Shown here piece after piece: positions 56,139-63,298 of a DNA stretch of 64,000 bases (positions are counted from its first letter, which is position 1; each line of letters starts with the position of its first letter). Under the pieces are notes generated by a model, which saw only the letters and a list, made by a program, of their open reading frames with translations, had not been told where the DNA came from and made no database searches. The translations under genes and the position numbers were made by a program. The stretch lies in the NCBI RefSeq assembly GCF_004519295.1, contig NZ_SOZH01000006.1, positions 248,001 through 312,000 of the forward strand. The letters run 5' to 3'. This stretch comes from Cellulosimicrobium funkei. GTDB lineage: Bacteria; Actinomycetota; Actinomycetes; Actinomycetales; Cellulomonadaceae.

Positions 56139-57851
56139 TCACGTCGCGGGCCGCAGACCGCGCACCTGCGGGACGTCGGTGCCGCTCGCCGCGCGGCGCA
56201 CGTGGGAGCGCGCGTGCTCGACGGCGGCGTCGAGCGTGTCGAACAGGTGGTTCTCGTGCCGGAGCTCGGCGAGCGCGCCGACGTTCGTGAGCAGCGCGCG
56301 GTGCCGGTCCTGGACGCCCTTGACGAGGACGGTCACGCCGCGCGCCTCGAGGCCCTCGATGAGCCCGCCGAGCGCCTTCGCCCCGGTCGCGTCGACCATG
56401 CGGAGCTGGGAGAGCCGCAGGACGACGACCGCGACGTCCTCGTGCGCCGAGGCGTCGGTCACCTCGGCGAGCACGCGGTCGGCGGCGCCGAAGAACATGG
56501 ACCCCTCGAGCCGGAAGAGCGCGACGTGCTCGTCACCCGGCTCGGCGGGGCCGGGCAGCGGCTCGCGGTGGACCCCGGAGGCGCGGGCGACGGTCCGCAG
56601 CGCGAAGAACGCGGCGACGAGGATGCCGATCTCGATGGCCTGCACGAGGTCGAACGCGACGGTGACGACGGCGGTCACGGCGAAGGTCGCCGCGCTGGAG
56701 CGCCCGGCGCCGACGATGGAGCGGATCGTGCGCCCGCCGATCATCCGGAAGCTCGTCACCATGAGGACGCCGGCGAGCGCGGCGAGCGGGATCCGCGAGA
56801 CCGGGCCGGTGGCGAGGTACATGACCGCGAGGATCACGACCGCGTGCACGACGGCGGCGAGCCGCGTGCGGGCGCCGGAGCGCACGTTGACCGCGGTGCG
56901 GGCGATGGCCCCCGTGGCGGGCATGCCGCCGAAGAGGCCGCTGGCGACGGAGGCGACGCCCTGTCCGACGAGCTCCCGGTCGGGCTGGTAGACGGAACCG
57001 CCGCCGGGCCCGGACCGCACCATGGTCGCCGCGACGCGCGCGGACAGCAGGGACTCGATCGCGGCGAGCGCGGCGATGGCGAGCGCGGCGCCGCCGAGGT
57101 CGCGCAGCGCGCCGGGCGTGACCGACGGCAGGACGGGCGCGGGCAGCGACGACGGCAGCGCGCCGATGCGCGGGACGGGCGCGCCGAGCACCTCGACGAG
57201 GACGGTGGCGAGCACGACCGCGACGAGCGACGCGGGGATCCCGGCGTGGAGCCGGGGGAGCAGCACCATGGTCGCGGCGACGAGCGCGACGCAGCCGAGC
57301 GTCCACAGCACCGGGGCGGCGGGCACGTCGGTGACGGCGGAGCGCACGGCCTTCACGGCGGACACGAGGGTGTTGTGGCCGGGCGCGACCTCGACGCCGA
57401 CCGCGGCCGGGACCTGCTGGAGGAAGATGATGCACGCGATCCCGAGCGTGAACCCCTCGACGACCGGCCACGGGATGTACGTGACGACGCGCCCGAGCCG
57501 GGCGAGCCCGGCGACGAGGACCACGAGCCCGGCGAGGACGGTGACGAGCGCGACGGAGCCCGGCCCGTGCGTGACGACGACCGGCGCGAGCACGACCGCC
57601 ATCGCCCCGGTCGGTCCGGACACCTGGTGGTTCGACCCGCCGAGGACCGCCGCGACGACGCCGGCGACGACGGCGGTGACGAGCCCGGCAGCGGCCCCGA
57701 CGCCGGAGCTGACGCCGAACGCGAGCGCGAGCGGGAGCGCGACGACGCCCACGGTGACGCCGGCGAGGAGGTCGGCGCGCAGGGTCCGGGGGCGCAGGTC
57801 GTAGTCGGAGCGTCGGGGCAGCAGGTCGCGGACGGCGGCGAGGCGGTTCAT
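56139..57851 (-). CDS. SulP family anion transporter
   Basis: A 570-residue transporter: about 12 hydrophobic segments, with LLAGVTVGVVALPLALAFGV and GPTGAMAVVLAPVV as family signatures, then a C-terminal STAS domain from about residue 445 (HVALFRLEGSMFFGAADRVL, VVVLRLSQLRMVDATGAKAL). SulP members carry sulfate, bicarbonate or other anions. ATG 57851 overlaps the arsR stop by 4 bp, so the repressor and transporter are translated together. The substrate may be suggested by what the ArsR protein senses, which I cannot read. Confidence 0.92.
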   Translation of the reverse strand: MNRLAAVRDLLPRRSDYDLRPRTLRADLLAGVTVGVVALPLALAFGVSSGVGAAAGLVTAVVAGVVAAVLGGSNHQVSGPTGAMAVVLAPVVVTHGPGSVALVTVLAGLVVLVAGLARLGRVVTYIPWPVVEGFTLGIACIIFLQQVPAAVGVEVAPGHNTLVSAVKAVRSAVTDVPAAPVLWTLGCVALVAATMVLLPRLHAGIPASLVAVVLATVLVEVLGAPVPRIGALPSSLPAPVLPSVTPGALRDLGGAALAIAALAAIESLLSARVAATMVRSGPGGGSVYQPDRELVGQGVASVASGLFGGMPATGAIARTAVNVRSGARTRLAAVVHAVVILAVMYLATGPVSRIPLAALAGVLMVTSFRMIGGRTIRSIVGAGRSSAATFAVTAVVTVAFDLVQAIEIGILVAAFFALRTVARASGVHREPLPGPAEPGDEHVALFRLEGSMFFGAADRVLAEVTDASAHEDVAVVVLRLSQLRMVDATGAKALGGLIEGLEARGVTVLVKGVQDRHRALLTNVGALAELRHENHLFDTLDAAVEHARSHVRRAASGTDVPQVRGLRPAT

Positions 57852-58294
57852 GCCGAGGGGAACGACGCGGTGGTCGCGTCGAGCACCGCGCGCGCGGACG
57901 CGCCGGGCAGGGCCGGGAGCCGGCGCGCGGCCTCGAGCTGGTCGGACGCGCCGGCGAGGTTCGACAGGAGGAACGCCCGCGCGACGACGAGGAGCTCGGC
58001 GACGAGCGGTTCGGCGAGGCGGTACTCGACGGCGTTCCCGCTGCGCGTCGAGGTGACGACACCCGCCCGGCGCAGCACCGCGAGGTGCTGGGAGAGCTGG
58101 GACGCCTCGCACCCGGTGACGTCGAGCAGCACGGAGACGGGCGCCGTGTGGTCGGCGTCGGCGGCGAGGACCTCGAGCACCTGGATGCGCGTGGGGTGCG
58201 CGAGGCACCGGAAGAGCTCGGCCTTGATGCGGTAGAGGGGCGCGGTCTCGTCGGTGCCGGGGGCGCCGTCGTCGGGTCGGGGTGGGCGGGGCAC
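57848..58294 (-). CDS. ArsR family repressor
   Basis: A 148-residue ArsR/SmtB HTH protein: LYRIKAELFRCLAHPTRIQVLEVLA, HTH helices VLLDVTGCEASQLSQHLAVLRRAGVV and the wing VEYRLAEP. Cys in LFRCLAHP and VTGCEAS could sense metals or sulfur species, but no standard metal site is clear. GTG 58294 has GGAGG four bases upstream; the TTG at 58309 is less likely. A near-perfect palindrome lies 20 bp upstream. It probably represses itself and the SulP gene. Confidence 0.88.
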   Translation of the reverse strand: MPRPPRPDDGAPGTDETAPLYRIKAELFRCLAHPTRIQVLEVLAADADHTAPVSVLLDVTGCEASQLSQHLAVLRRAGVVTSTRSGNAVEYRLAEPLVAELLVVARAFLLSNLAGASDQLEAARRLPALPGASARAVLDATTASFPSA

Positions 58295-58314
58295 GGGTCC
58301 TCCGGGCAACGGGA

Positions 58315-58336
58315 TGATGGCTTGCGCAATCCATCA
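58315..58336. promoter_or_regulatory. Near-perfect 22-bp palindrome, candidate ArsR operator
   Basis: Outer arms TGATGG and CCATCA and inner TTGCGCAA are exact; only one base pair (58321/58330) does not match. It lies 20 bp upstream of the arsR start, in the divergent gap before the Nif3 gene, and is the strongest operator-like element in the window. Confidence 0.75.
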
Positions 58337-58372
58337 AACCATGGCGAGCGGCGTCCGGCGGCCCGCCCGGGA

Positions 58373-58378
58373 TAGCCT
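58373..58378 (+). promoter_or_regulatory. -10 element of the leaderless Nif3-like gene
   Basis: TAGCCT lies six bases before ATG 58385. Confidence 0.5.
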
Positions 58379-58384
58379 GCCGCC

Positions 58385-59362
58385 ATGACCGCCGCGCCCG
58401 ACCCGAGCACCGACACGCCTCCTGCGGACCCGGCGGCCGAGGGCGCGGGACACCCGACGCTCGGCCGCGTCGTGCGGACGCTCGACGAGCTGTACGCGCC
58501 CTCGACGGCAGAGGAGTGGGACGCCGTCGGCCTCGTCGCCGGTGACCCGGACGCGCCCGTGCGCAAGGTGCTGCTCGCCGTCGACCCCGTCGAGGAGGTC
58601 GCGGACGAGGCACTCGCGTGGGGCGCCGACCTGCTCGTCACGCACCACCCGCTGTTCCTGCGGCCCGTGCACTCCGTCGCCGCGACGACCTTCAAGGGCT
58701 CGCTCGTGCACCGCCTCATCCGGGGCGGCTGCGCGCTGTACGTCGCGCACACGAACGCCGACGCCGCGCAGCGCGGGGTCGCGGACGCCCTCGCCGACGC
58801 GCTCGACCTGCTGCACCGCGTCCCCCTCGTGCCGCACCCCGCGCCGTCGCCGCACGAGGCGGCCCGTACCGGCACCGGCCGCGTGGGCCGGCTCGCAGAG
58901 CCGACGACGTTGCGCGCGTTCGCGCAGCGCGTCGCGCAGGTGCTGCCCCCGACGGTGCAGGGCGTGCGCGTGGCGGGCGACCTCGACGCGCGCGTCGAGT
59001 CGGTGGCGGTCGTGGGTGGGTCCGGCGACTCGCTGTTCGACGCCGTGCGCGCGAGCGGGGCCGACGTCTACCTCACGTCCGACCTGCGCCACCACCCCGT
59101 GTCCGAGCTGCGCGAGCGCGCGCGGCTCGACGGCGGCGAGGCGGGGACGCCGTTCCTCGTCGACGTGCCGCACTACGCCTCGGAGTGGCCGTGGCTCCGC
59201 TACGCTGCCGAGGACCTCGTGCGCGTCCTCGCGCGCTCCGGCGCGGCCGTGGAGACGCGGGTCAGCACGCTCGTCACCGACCCGTGGACGGCGCGGTTCC
59301 CGTCCGCACCCGCCGACCCCGCAGCCGACGCCGGACCGCCCCGCGACACCGCGCAGGCCTGA
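58385..59362 (+). CDS. Nif3-like dinuclear metal center protein
   Basis: A 325-residue Nif3/DUF34 protein. Metal ligands are in DLLVTHHPLF (HH) and YVAHTNADAA, with a later HYASEW; TAEEWDAVGLVAGD is the family's start. A hexameric toroid with two metals per subunit is known for relatives, and GTP cyclohydrolase-like roles have been discussed but not settled. It is leaderless by spacing. Its neighbours, the coiled-coil protein and RNase H/phosphatase, form the usual actinobacterial trio. Confidence 0.9.
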   Translation: MTAAPDPSTDTPPADPAAEGAGHPTLGRVVRTLDELYAPSTAEEWDAVGLVAGDPDAPVRKVLLAVDPVEEVADEALAWGADLLVTHHPLFLRPVHSVAATTFKGSLVHRLIRGGCALYVAHTNADAAQRGVADALADALDLLHRVPLVPHPAPSPHEAARTGTGRVGRLAEPTTLRAFAQRVAQVLPPTVQGVRVAGDLDARVESVAVVGGSGDSLFDAVRASGADVYLTSDLRHHPVSELRERARLDGGEAGTPFLVDVPHYASEWPWLRYAAEDLVRVLARSGAAVETRVSTLVTDPWTARFPSAPADPAADAGPPRDTAQA

Positions 59363-59442
59363 CGCCCGCCGCGCGTCGACCCGCACCCGTCCCCACCGAC
59401 CCGCACGCCGGCCCCGTCCGGGGCCCACGAAAGGAACCACCC

Positions 59443-60186
59443 GTGGCCACTGCACCGCCCGCCGACCAGCTCCGCCTGCTCGACGTCCAGGAGCTCGACA
59501 CGCGTGCCCAGCAGCTCGCGCACCAGCGCAAGAACCTGCCGGAGCACGCGCGCATCGCCGAGCTCGACGCCCAGCTCGAGGACCTGCGCGGCAAGCTCGT
59601 GGAGTCGCGGACCGCGGTGAGCGACCTCCGGCGCGAGCTGACCAAGGCCGAGGGCGACGTCGAGCAGGTGCGCACGCGCGCCGCCCGCGACCAGTCGCGC
59701 CTGGACTCCGGGCAGGTCGGGGCGAAGGACGCGCAGGCGCTCGTCGCGGAGCTCGAGTCGCTCGCGCGCAGGCAGGGCGTCCTCGAGGAGGTCGAGCTCG
59801 ACGTCATGGAGCGGCTCGAGGCGCACGAGGAGGCCCTCGCGAAGCTCGAGTCGGCGCACGCCGAGCTCGAGTCCGCCAAGGCCGAGGTCGTGGCCGCGCG
59901 CGACGCCCGGTACGCCGAGCTCGACGCCGAGGCCGCGCAGGTCGCGGGGCGGCGCACGGACGCCGTCGCCGGTCTCGACGCGGGCCTGCTCGCGCTCTAC
60001 GAGCGCGTGCGCGACCAGAACGGCGGCCGCGGCGTCGTCGCGCTGCGCGGCCAGCACGTCGACGGGCTCAACGTCTCGCTGAGCCCGGCCGAGCTCGCGG
60101 CGATCACGTCGGCCGCGCCCGACCAGGTGGTGCGGCTCGAGGACTACGGCCACATCGTGGTGCGGCCGGAGGGCGCCGGCGCGTGA
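59443..60186 (+). CDS. Coiled-coil protein with a degenerate C4 zinc ribbon
   Basis: A 247-residue protein. Residues 20-180 form a long coiled coil (IAELDAQLEDLRGKLVESRT and similar). Actinobacterial relatives end in a CxxC...CxxC zinc ribbon. Here the matching region reads GQHVDGLNVSLSPAEL ... VVRLEDYGHIVVR: all four Cys positions are replaced by Val, Leu, Leu and Tyr, while the flanking residues are kept. GTG 59443 has GAAAGGA upstream. The TGA overlaps the RNase H start by 4 bp. The role is unknown. Confidence 0.85.
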   Translation: MATAPPADQLRLLDVQELDTRAQQLAHQRKNLPEHARIAELDAQLEDLRGKLVESRTAVSDLRRELTKAEGDVEQVRTRAARDQSRLDSGQVGAKDAQALVAELESLARRQGVLEEVELDVMERLEAHEEALAKLESAHAELESAKAEVVAARDARYAELDAEAAQVAGRRTDAVAGLDAGLLALYERVRDQNGGRGVVALRGQHVDGLNVSLSPAELAAITSAAPDQVVRLEDYGHIVVRPEGAGA

Positions 60187-61433
60187 GCGGCACCAGCGGT
60201 CGGCAGCTCGTCGTCGAGGCCGACGGCGGCTCGCGCGGCAACCCGGGGCCCGCGGGCTTCGGGGCGCTCGTGCGCGACGCCGCGACCGGCCAGGTGCTCG
60301 CCGAGCGGGCCGCGTACCTCGGGACGACGACGAACAACGTCGCCGAGTACTCGGGCCTCGTCGCCGGGCTGCGTGCCGCCGCGGAGATCGACCCGGACGC
60401 GCGCGTGACGGTCCGGATGGACTCGCGGCTCGTCGTCGAGCAGATGTCGGGGCGCTGGCAGATCAAGCACGACGACATGCGCCGCCTGGCGGCCGAGGCC
60501 GCGGCGGTGCTCCCCGCCGCGCAGGTCACCTACGAGTGGGTGCCGCGCGCGCAGAACGCGGCGGCCGACGCCCTGGCCAACGAGGCGATGGACACCCGCG
60601 GGACCGTCGTGCGCGACCACGACCCCGCGGACCCGTCCTCGGGTGCAGCAGCCGACCCCGCGGCCGAGACCGCGCCCGTCCCCGTGGACGGGGCGACCCT
60701 CCCCGCCGTCCCCGAGGGCGCGGCGCTCGACACGCCCGCTCGGCCGTCGGGCGCCACCGTCCGGTTCGACGACGCGCCCGCGCTCACGGTCGTGCTCGTG
60801 CGCCACGGCCAGACGCCGCTCACCGTCGCGGGCGCGTTCAGCGGCTCGTCGGTCCCGGGGCCGTCGCTCACCGCGCGCGGCCGGACCCAGGCCGCGCAGG
60901 CAGCGGACCTGGTGTTCCGGATCGGTCGTCAGGCGTGGCCCGACCTGCCGCGCCCGTCGGCCGTCGTCTCCTCGCCCATGGTCCGGGCCCAGGAGACCGC
61001 GCGCGCCGTCGGCCGCCGCCTCGGGGTGCCCGTGACGACGGACGACCGGTTCGCCGAGGTGGACTTCGGCGCGTGGGAGGGGCTCACGGCCGCGGAGGTG
61101 GACGCGGGGTGGCCCGGCCTCCTGCCCGCCTGGTACACGACCGGGACGACGCCGGCCCCGGGCGGCGAGTCCGCCGCCGACGTCGGCGTGCGCGTCCGGC
61201 AGGGGCTGTGCGACCTCGTCGACACCGTGCTGCCGGGTGCCGGGCCCGCGGGCCGCACCGTCGTCGTCGTGGGCCACGCCGTCCAGGTGCGGGCCGCGAT
61301 CGGGACGGCCGTGGGCGCGCCGCCCGAGCAGTGGTCGCGCATCCGTGTCCCTCCGGCGTCGGTGAGCATCCTGCGGCTGTGGGCCGACGGCACGAGCGAG
61401 CTCACGGCCCAGGGCGTCCCGAGCGACCTCTGA
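60183..61433 (+). CDS. Bifunctional RNase H / acid phosphatase
   Basis: A 416-residue fusion. The N-terminal RNase HI-like domain has acidic residues Asp14 (VEADGGSRGNPG), Glu55 (NVAEYSG), Asp80 (VRMDSRL) and Asp129 (AAADALANEA). A linker of about 55 residues rich in Ala/Pro leads to a histidine phosphatase (CobC-like) with RHG at 207-209 (LVRHGQT) and the second His in VVVVGHAVQV. M. tuberculosis Rv2228c is the known model. It removes RNA from hybrids and may act on alpha-ribazole phosphate. GTG overlaps the previous gene by 4 bp. Confidence 0.94.
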   Translation: MSGTSGRQLVVEADGGSRGNPGPAGFGALVRDAATGQVLAERAAYLGTTTNNVAEYSGLVAGLRAAAEIDPDARVTVRMDSRLVVEQMSGRWQIKHDDMRRLAAEAAAVLPAAQVTYEWVPRAQNAAADALANEAMDTRGTVVRDHDPADPSSGAAADPAAETAPVPVDGATLPAVPEGAALDTPARPSGATVRFDDAPALTVVLVRHGQTPLTVAGAFSGSSVPGPSLTARGRTQAAQAADLVFRIGRQAWPDLPRPSAVVSSPMVRAQETARAVGRRLGVPVTTDDRFAEVDFGAWEGLTAAEVDAGWPGLLPAWYTTGTTPAPGGESAADVGVRVRQGLCDLVDTVLPGAGPAGRTVVVVGHAVQVRAAIGTAVGAPPEQWSRIRVPPASVSILRLWADGTSELTAQGVPSDL

Positions 61434-61438
61434 CCCGG

Positions 61439-61499
61439 CCGAGGTAGAGGCCTGGTAGCGCGAGGTAGAGGCATGGTCGTGACCACGGCTCTACCTCGG
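61439..61499. terminator. Terminator with two alternative stems
   Basis: CCGAGGTAGAG (61439-61449) is exactly complementary to CTCTACCTCGG (61489-61499). A second copy, CGAGGTAGAG (61461-61470), can also pair with it and encloses GGTCGTGACC. The element lies between convergent genes, reaching the stop of the TfoX gene. Confidence 0.65.
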
Positions 61500-61826
61500 C
61501 GGCCTCGGACGCGCGGTGCGGGCGGACTGGAGACCGGTCTCCACCCAGGCGTCGAGCTCGCGCGTGTCCGCCAGGCGCGGACCGTCGACGACGACCCACC
61601 CCGCCATCGTGCGGGTGCCCATCGTCATCGGCCGGGCGCCGCGCTCCAGGGCGGCGGTGCGTCCGCCCGTGCCGACCCGCACCATGAGGGCGTCCCCGGA
61701 GATCGCGACCGCCATGCGCCCGTCGACGAGGAACGCGAGGCCGCCGAACATCGTCCGCTCCTCGAACGGGGCGCGGGGCGCCAGCACCGCGCGGACGCGG
61801 TCGGCGAGGTCCTGGCTGACGGCCAT
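61491..61826 (-). CDS. TfoX N-terminal domain protein
   Basis: A 111-residue TfoX/Sxy N-terminal domain protein: FEERTMFGGLAFLVDGRMAVAIS and MVRVGTGGRTAALERG. Unlike E. coli Sxy it has no C-terminal domain. It ends in a basic tail. Competence is not known in this group, so the role is open. ATG 61826 has no free Shine-Dalgarno: a perfect 17-bp palindrome (61827-61843) abuts the start codon. It ends inside the terminator shared with the RNase H gene. Confidence 0.85.
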   Translation of the reverse strand: MAVSQDLADRVRAVLAPRAPFEERTMFGGLAFLVDGRMAVAISGDALMVRVGTGGRTAALERGARPMTMGTRTMAGWVVVDGPRLADTRELDAWVETGLQSARTARPRPPR

Positions 61827-61843
61827 GGGTCCACTGTGGACCC
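61827..61843. promoter_or_regulatory. Perfect palindrome at the TfoX-like gene start
   Basis: GGGTCCACTGTGGACCC is a perfect 17-bp palindrome centred on T61835. It ends at the base before the start codon, where it could be an operator or hide the start in mRNA. Confidence 0.6.
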
Positions 61844-61930
61844 CTGCCCGTCCCGGCGCAGTGGCACGCGGCGCCGGCCCGGGCCGACCACCGCGCCGGA
61901 CCGCTCGCCCGGACCGCTCGGGCGGACCGC

Positions 61931-62773
61931 TCAGGAGATGACGAGCTCGAGCGTGCGCGGCCCGCTGCGCGTCGTGGCGTCGTGCAGGGTCGCCTCGATC
62001 AGCCGGTAGGTGAGGCCCGAGCCGACCTCGGTCCCGATCACCGTGCCGACGAGCTCGCGCGCGGCGTCCAGCAGCCCGGTCGCGGACGACGGCGACGCCG
62101 CCTCCCGGCGCACGAGGTGCCCGGCGAGCACGCCGCGCGTGTGCTTGGCGTTGTGCGAGACGACGGTCCGCTTCCCGGCGTGCTCGCGCACGACCCGCAC
62201 CGCGACCCACTCGGCCGCCCGCGGGCCCGATGTCCGCGGCTTCCACGCGCCCACGTACGTCGCGGACCGGCAGTCCACGACGACGTCGCCCGCGGCCCGC
62301 TCGTCGAGCACGGGGGCGAGGTGGGGCCGCCACGCCGTGGCGAGCTTCCCGACGCCCGGCAGGTCCACCGCCATGGAGAGCCGGTACGCCGGGACCCGGT
62401 CGGCAGGGGAGAGCGCGCCCCACAACCCCGACACGACGCGCACGTCCTCGCGGGCCCGACGCGCGGGCTCCCCGCCCGCGGCGAGCGCCCCCGCGAGGTC
62501 CGCGGCGCCGTACAGCACGCCCGTGTACACGTCGGCCGCCGGTCCGGCCGGGGCCGAGCGCAGCACGGTGTTGCGCCGCACCTCCTCGGCGAGCCCCGGC
62601 GTCGTGCCCAGGACCTCGTGGGCGTCCGGCCGGGCGCTCGCGGCGGCGAGCGCGTCGAGGACCGTCACGCGGTGCGCGGTGAGCGCGGGGGAGGTCAGGG
62701 TGTCGAGGTCGACGGGCGGGGCGCCGTCGGGCGCGGGGGTCTTGCCCTCGGACGGGGGGAGCAGCACGAGCAC
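61931..62773 (-). CDS. yaaA: Peroxide stress protein YaaA
   Basis: A 280-residue DUF328/YaaA protein that in E. coli lowers free iron under peroxide stress. Signatures: LVLLPPSEGKT at the start, DVYTGVLYGAADL, VSGLWGALSPADRVPAYRLSM, and VSHNAKHTRGVLAGHLV near the end, the latter a DNA-binding-like helix-hairpin-helix. GTG 62773 follows TAGAGT with six bases between, so the gene is probably leaderless. It is divergent from the tautomerase. Confidence 0.93.
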   Translation of the reverse strand: MLVLLPPSEGKTPAPDGAPPVDLDTLTSPALTAHRVTVLDALAAASARPDAHEVLGTTPGLAEEVRRNTVLRSAPAGPAADVYTGVLYGAADLAGALAAGGEPARRAREDVRVVSGLWGALSPADRVPAYRLSMAVDLPGVGKLATAWRPHLAPVLDERAAGDVVVDCRSATYVGAWKPRTSGPRAAEWVAVRVVREHAGKRTVVSHNAKHTRGVLAGHLVRREAASPSSATGLLDAARELVGTVIGTEVGSGLTYRLIEATLHDATTRSGPRTLELVIS

Positions 62774-62779
62774 CGGGTC

Positions 62780-62785
62780 ACTCTA
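62780..62785 (-). promoter_or_regulatory. -10 element of leaderless yaaA
   Basis: TAGAGT on the minus strand, six bases before GTG 62773. Confidence 0.5.
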
Positions 62786-62847
62786 CGAGCGCGCGCGACG
62801 TCGCCGCCGCGGGTGACCGGGGCCGACGGCGTGGGGTGCGTCACGGC

Positions 62848-62853
62848 TACGCT
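62848..62853 (+). promoter_or_regulatory. -10 element of the leaderless tautomerase gene
   Basis: TACGCT lies six bases before ATG 62860. Confidence 0.5.
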
Positions 62854-62859
62854 CGCCCG

Positions 62860-63240
62860 ATGGCCCAGGTGAAGATCTACGGACGGCGCAGCGTGTGGGG
62901 CGCGCGGCGGACGGAGGTGTCCGACGCGCTGCACGACGCGCTCGTGCGCGCGTGGCAGCTCCCGCCGGACAAGCGGTTCCACCGCTTCCTGCTCCTGGAC
63001 GACGACGACCTGGTCGCCCCGCGCTCGGACGCGTACCTGGTCGTCGAGGTCGTCTGCTTCACGGGCCGCACGCGCGAGGCCAAGCGCGCGCTGGTCGCGG
63101 CGCTGTACGACGTCGTGCCAGCCCTCGGCCTGACGGTGGACGACGTGGAGCTCGTGATCCTCGAGAGCCCGCGCGAGAACTGGGGCATCCGCGGGGTCAG
63201 CGGCGACGAGCTCGCGCTGTCGTACCGCGTCGACGTCTGA
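62860..63240 (+). CDS. Tautomerase family protein
   Basis: A 126-residue protein of the larger tautomerase subfamily (Tautomerase_2 type): AQVKIYGRRSVWGARRTEVSDALHDALV, PPDKRFHRFLLLDDDDL, then ESPRENWGIRGVSGDELAL. The amino-terminal Pro that is catalytic in 4-OT is replaced by Ala after Met. Relatives with MAQVKIYG starts share this, so it is a family trait, and the activity is open. The hexamer sets ATG 62860 over the in-frame ATG 62836. Confidence 0.88.
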   Translation: MAQVKIYGRRSVWGARRTEVSDALHDALVRAWQLPPDKRFHRFLLLDDDDLVAPRSDAYLVVEVVCFTGRTREAKRALVAALYDVVPALGLTVDDVELVILESPRENWGIRGVSGDELALSYRVDV

Positions 63241-63278
63241 CTCGCGCGTCCCCTGCCTCGGGCGGCGGGGGGCGGTCC

Positions 63279-63298
63279 GAGCCCCGTGCGGGGCCGCT
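63279..63298. terminator. Weak hairpin between the tautomerase gene and recQ
   Basis: GCCCCG and CGGGGC (63281-63286, 63289-63294) form a short stem extended by GAG/CTC with a bulge, between convergent genes. Confidence 0.35.
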
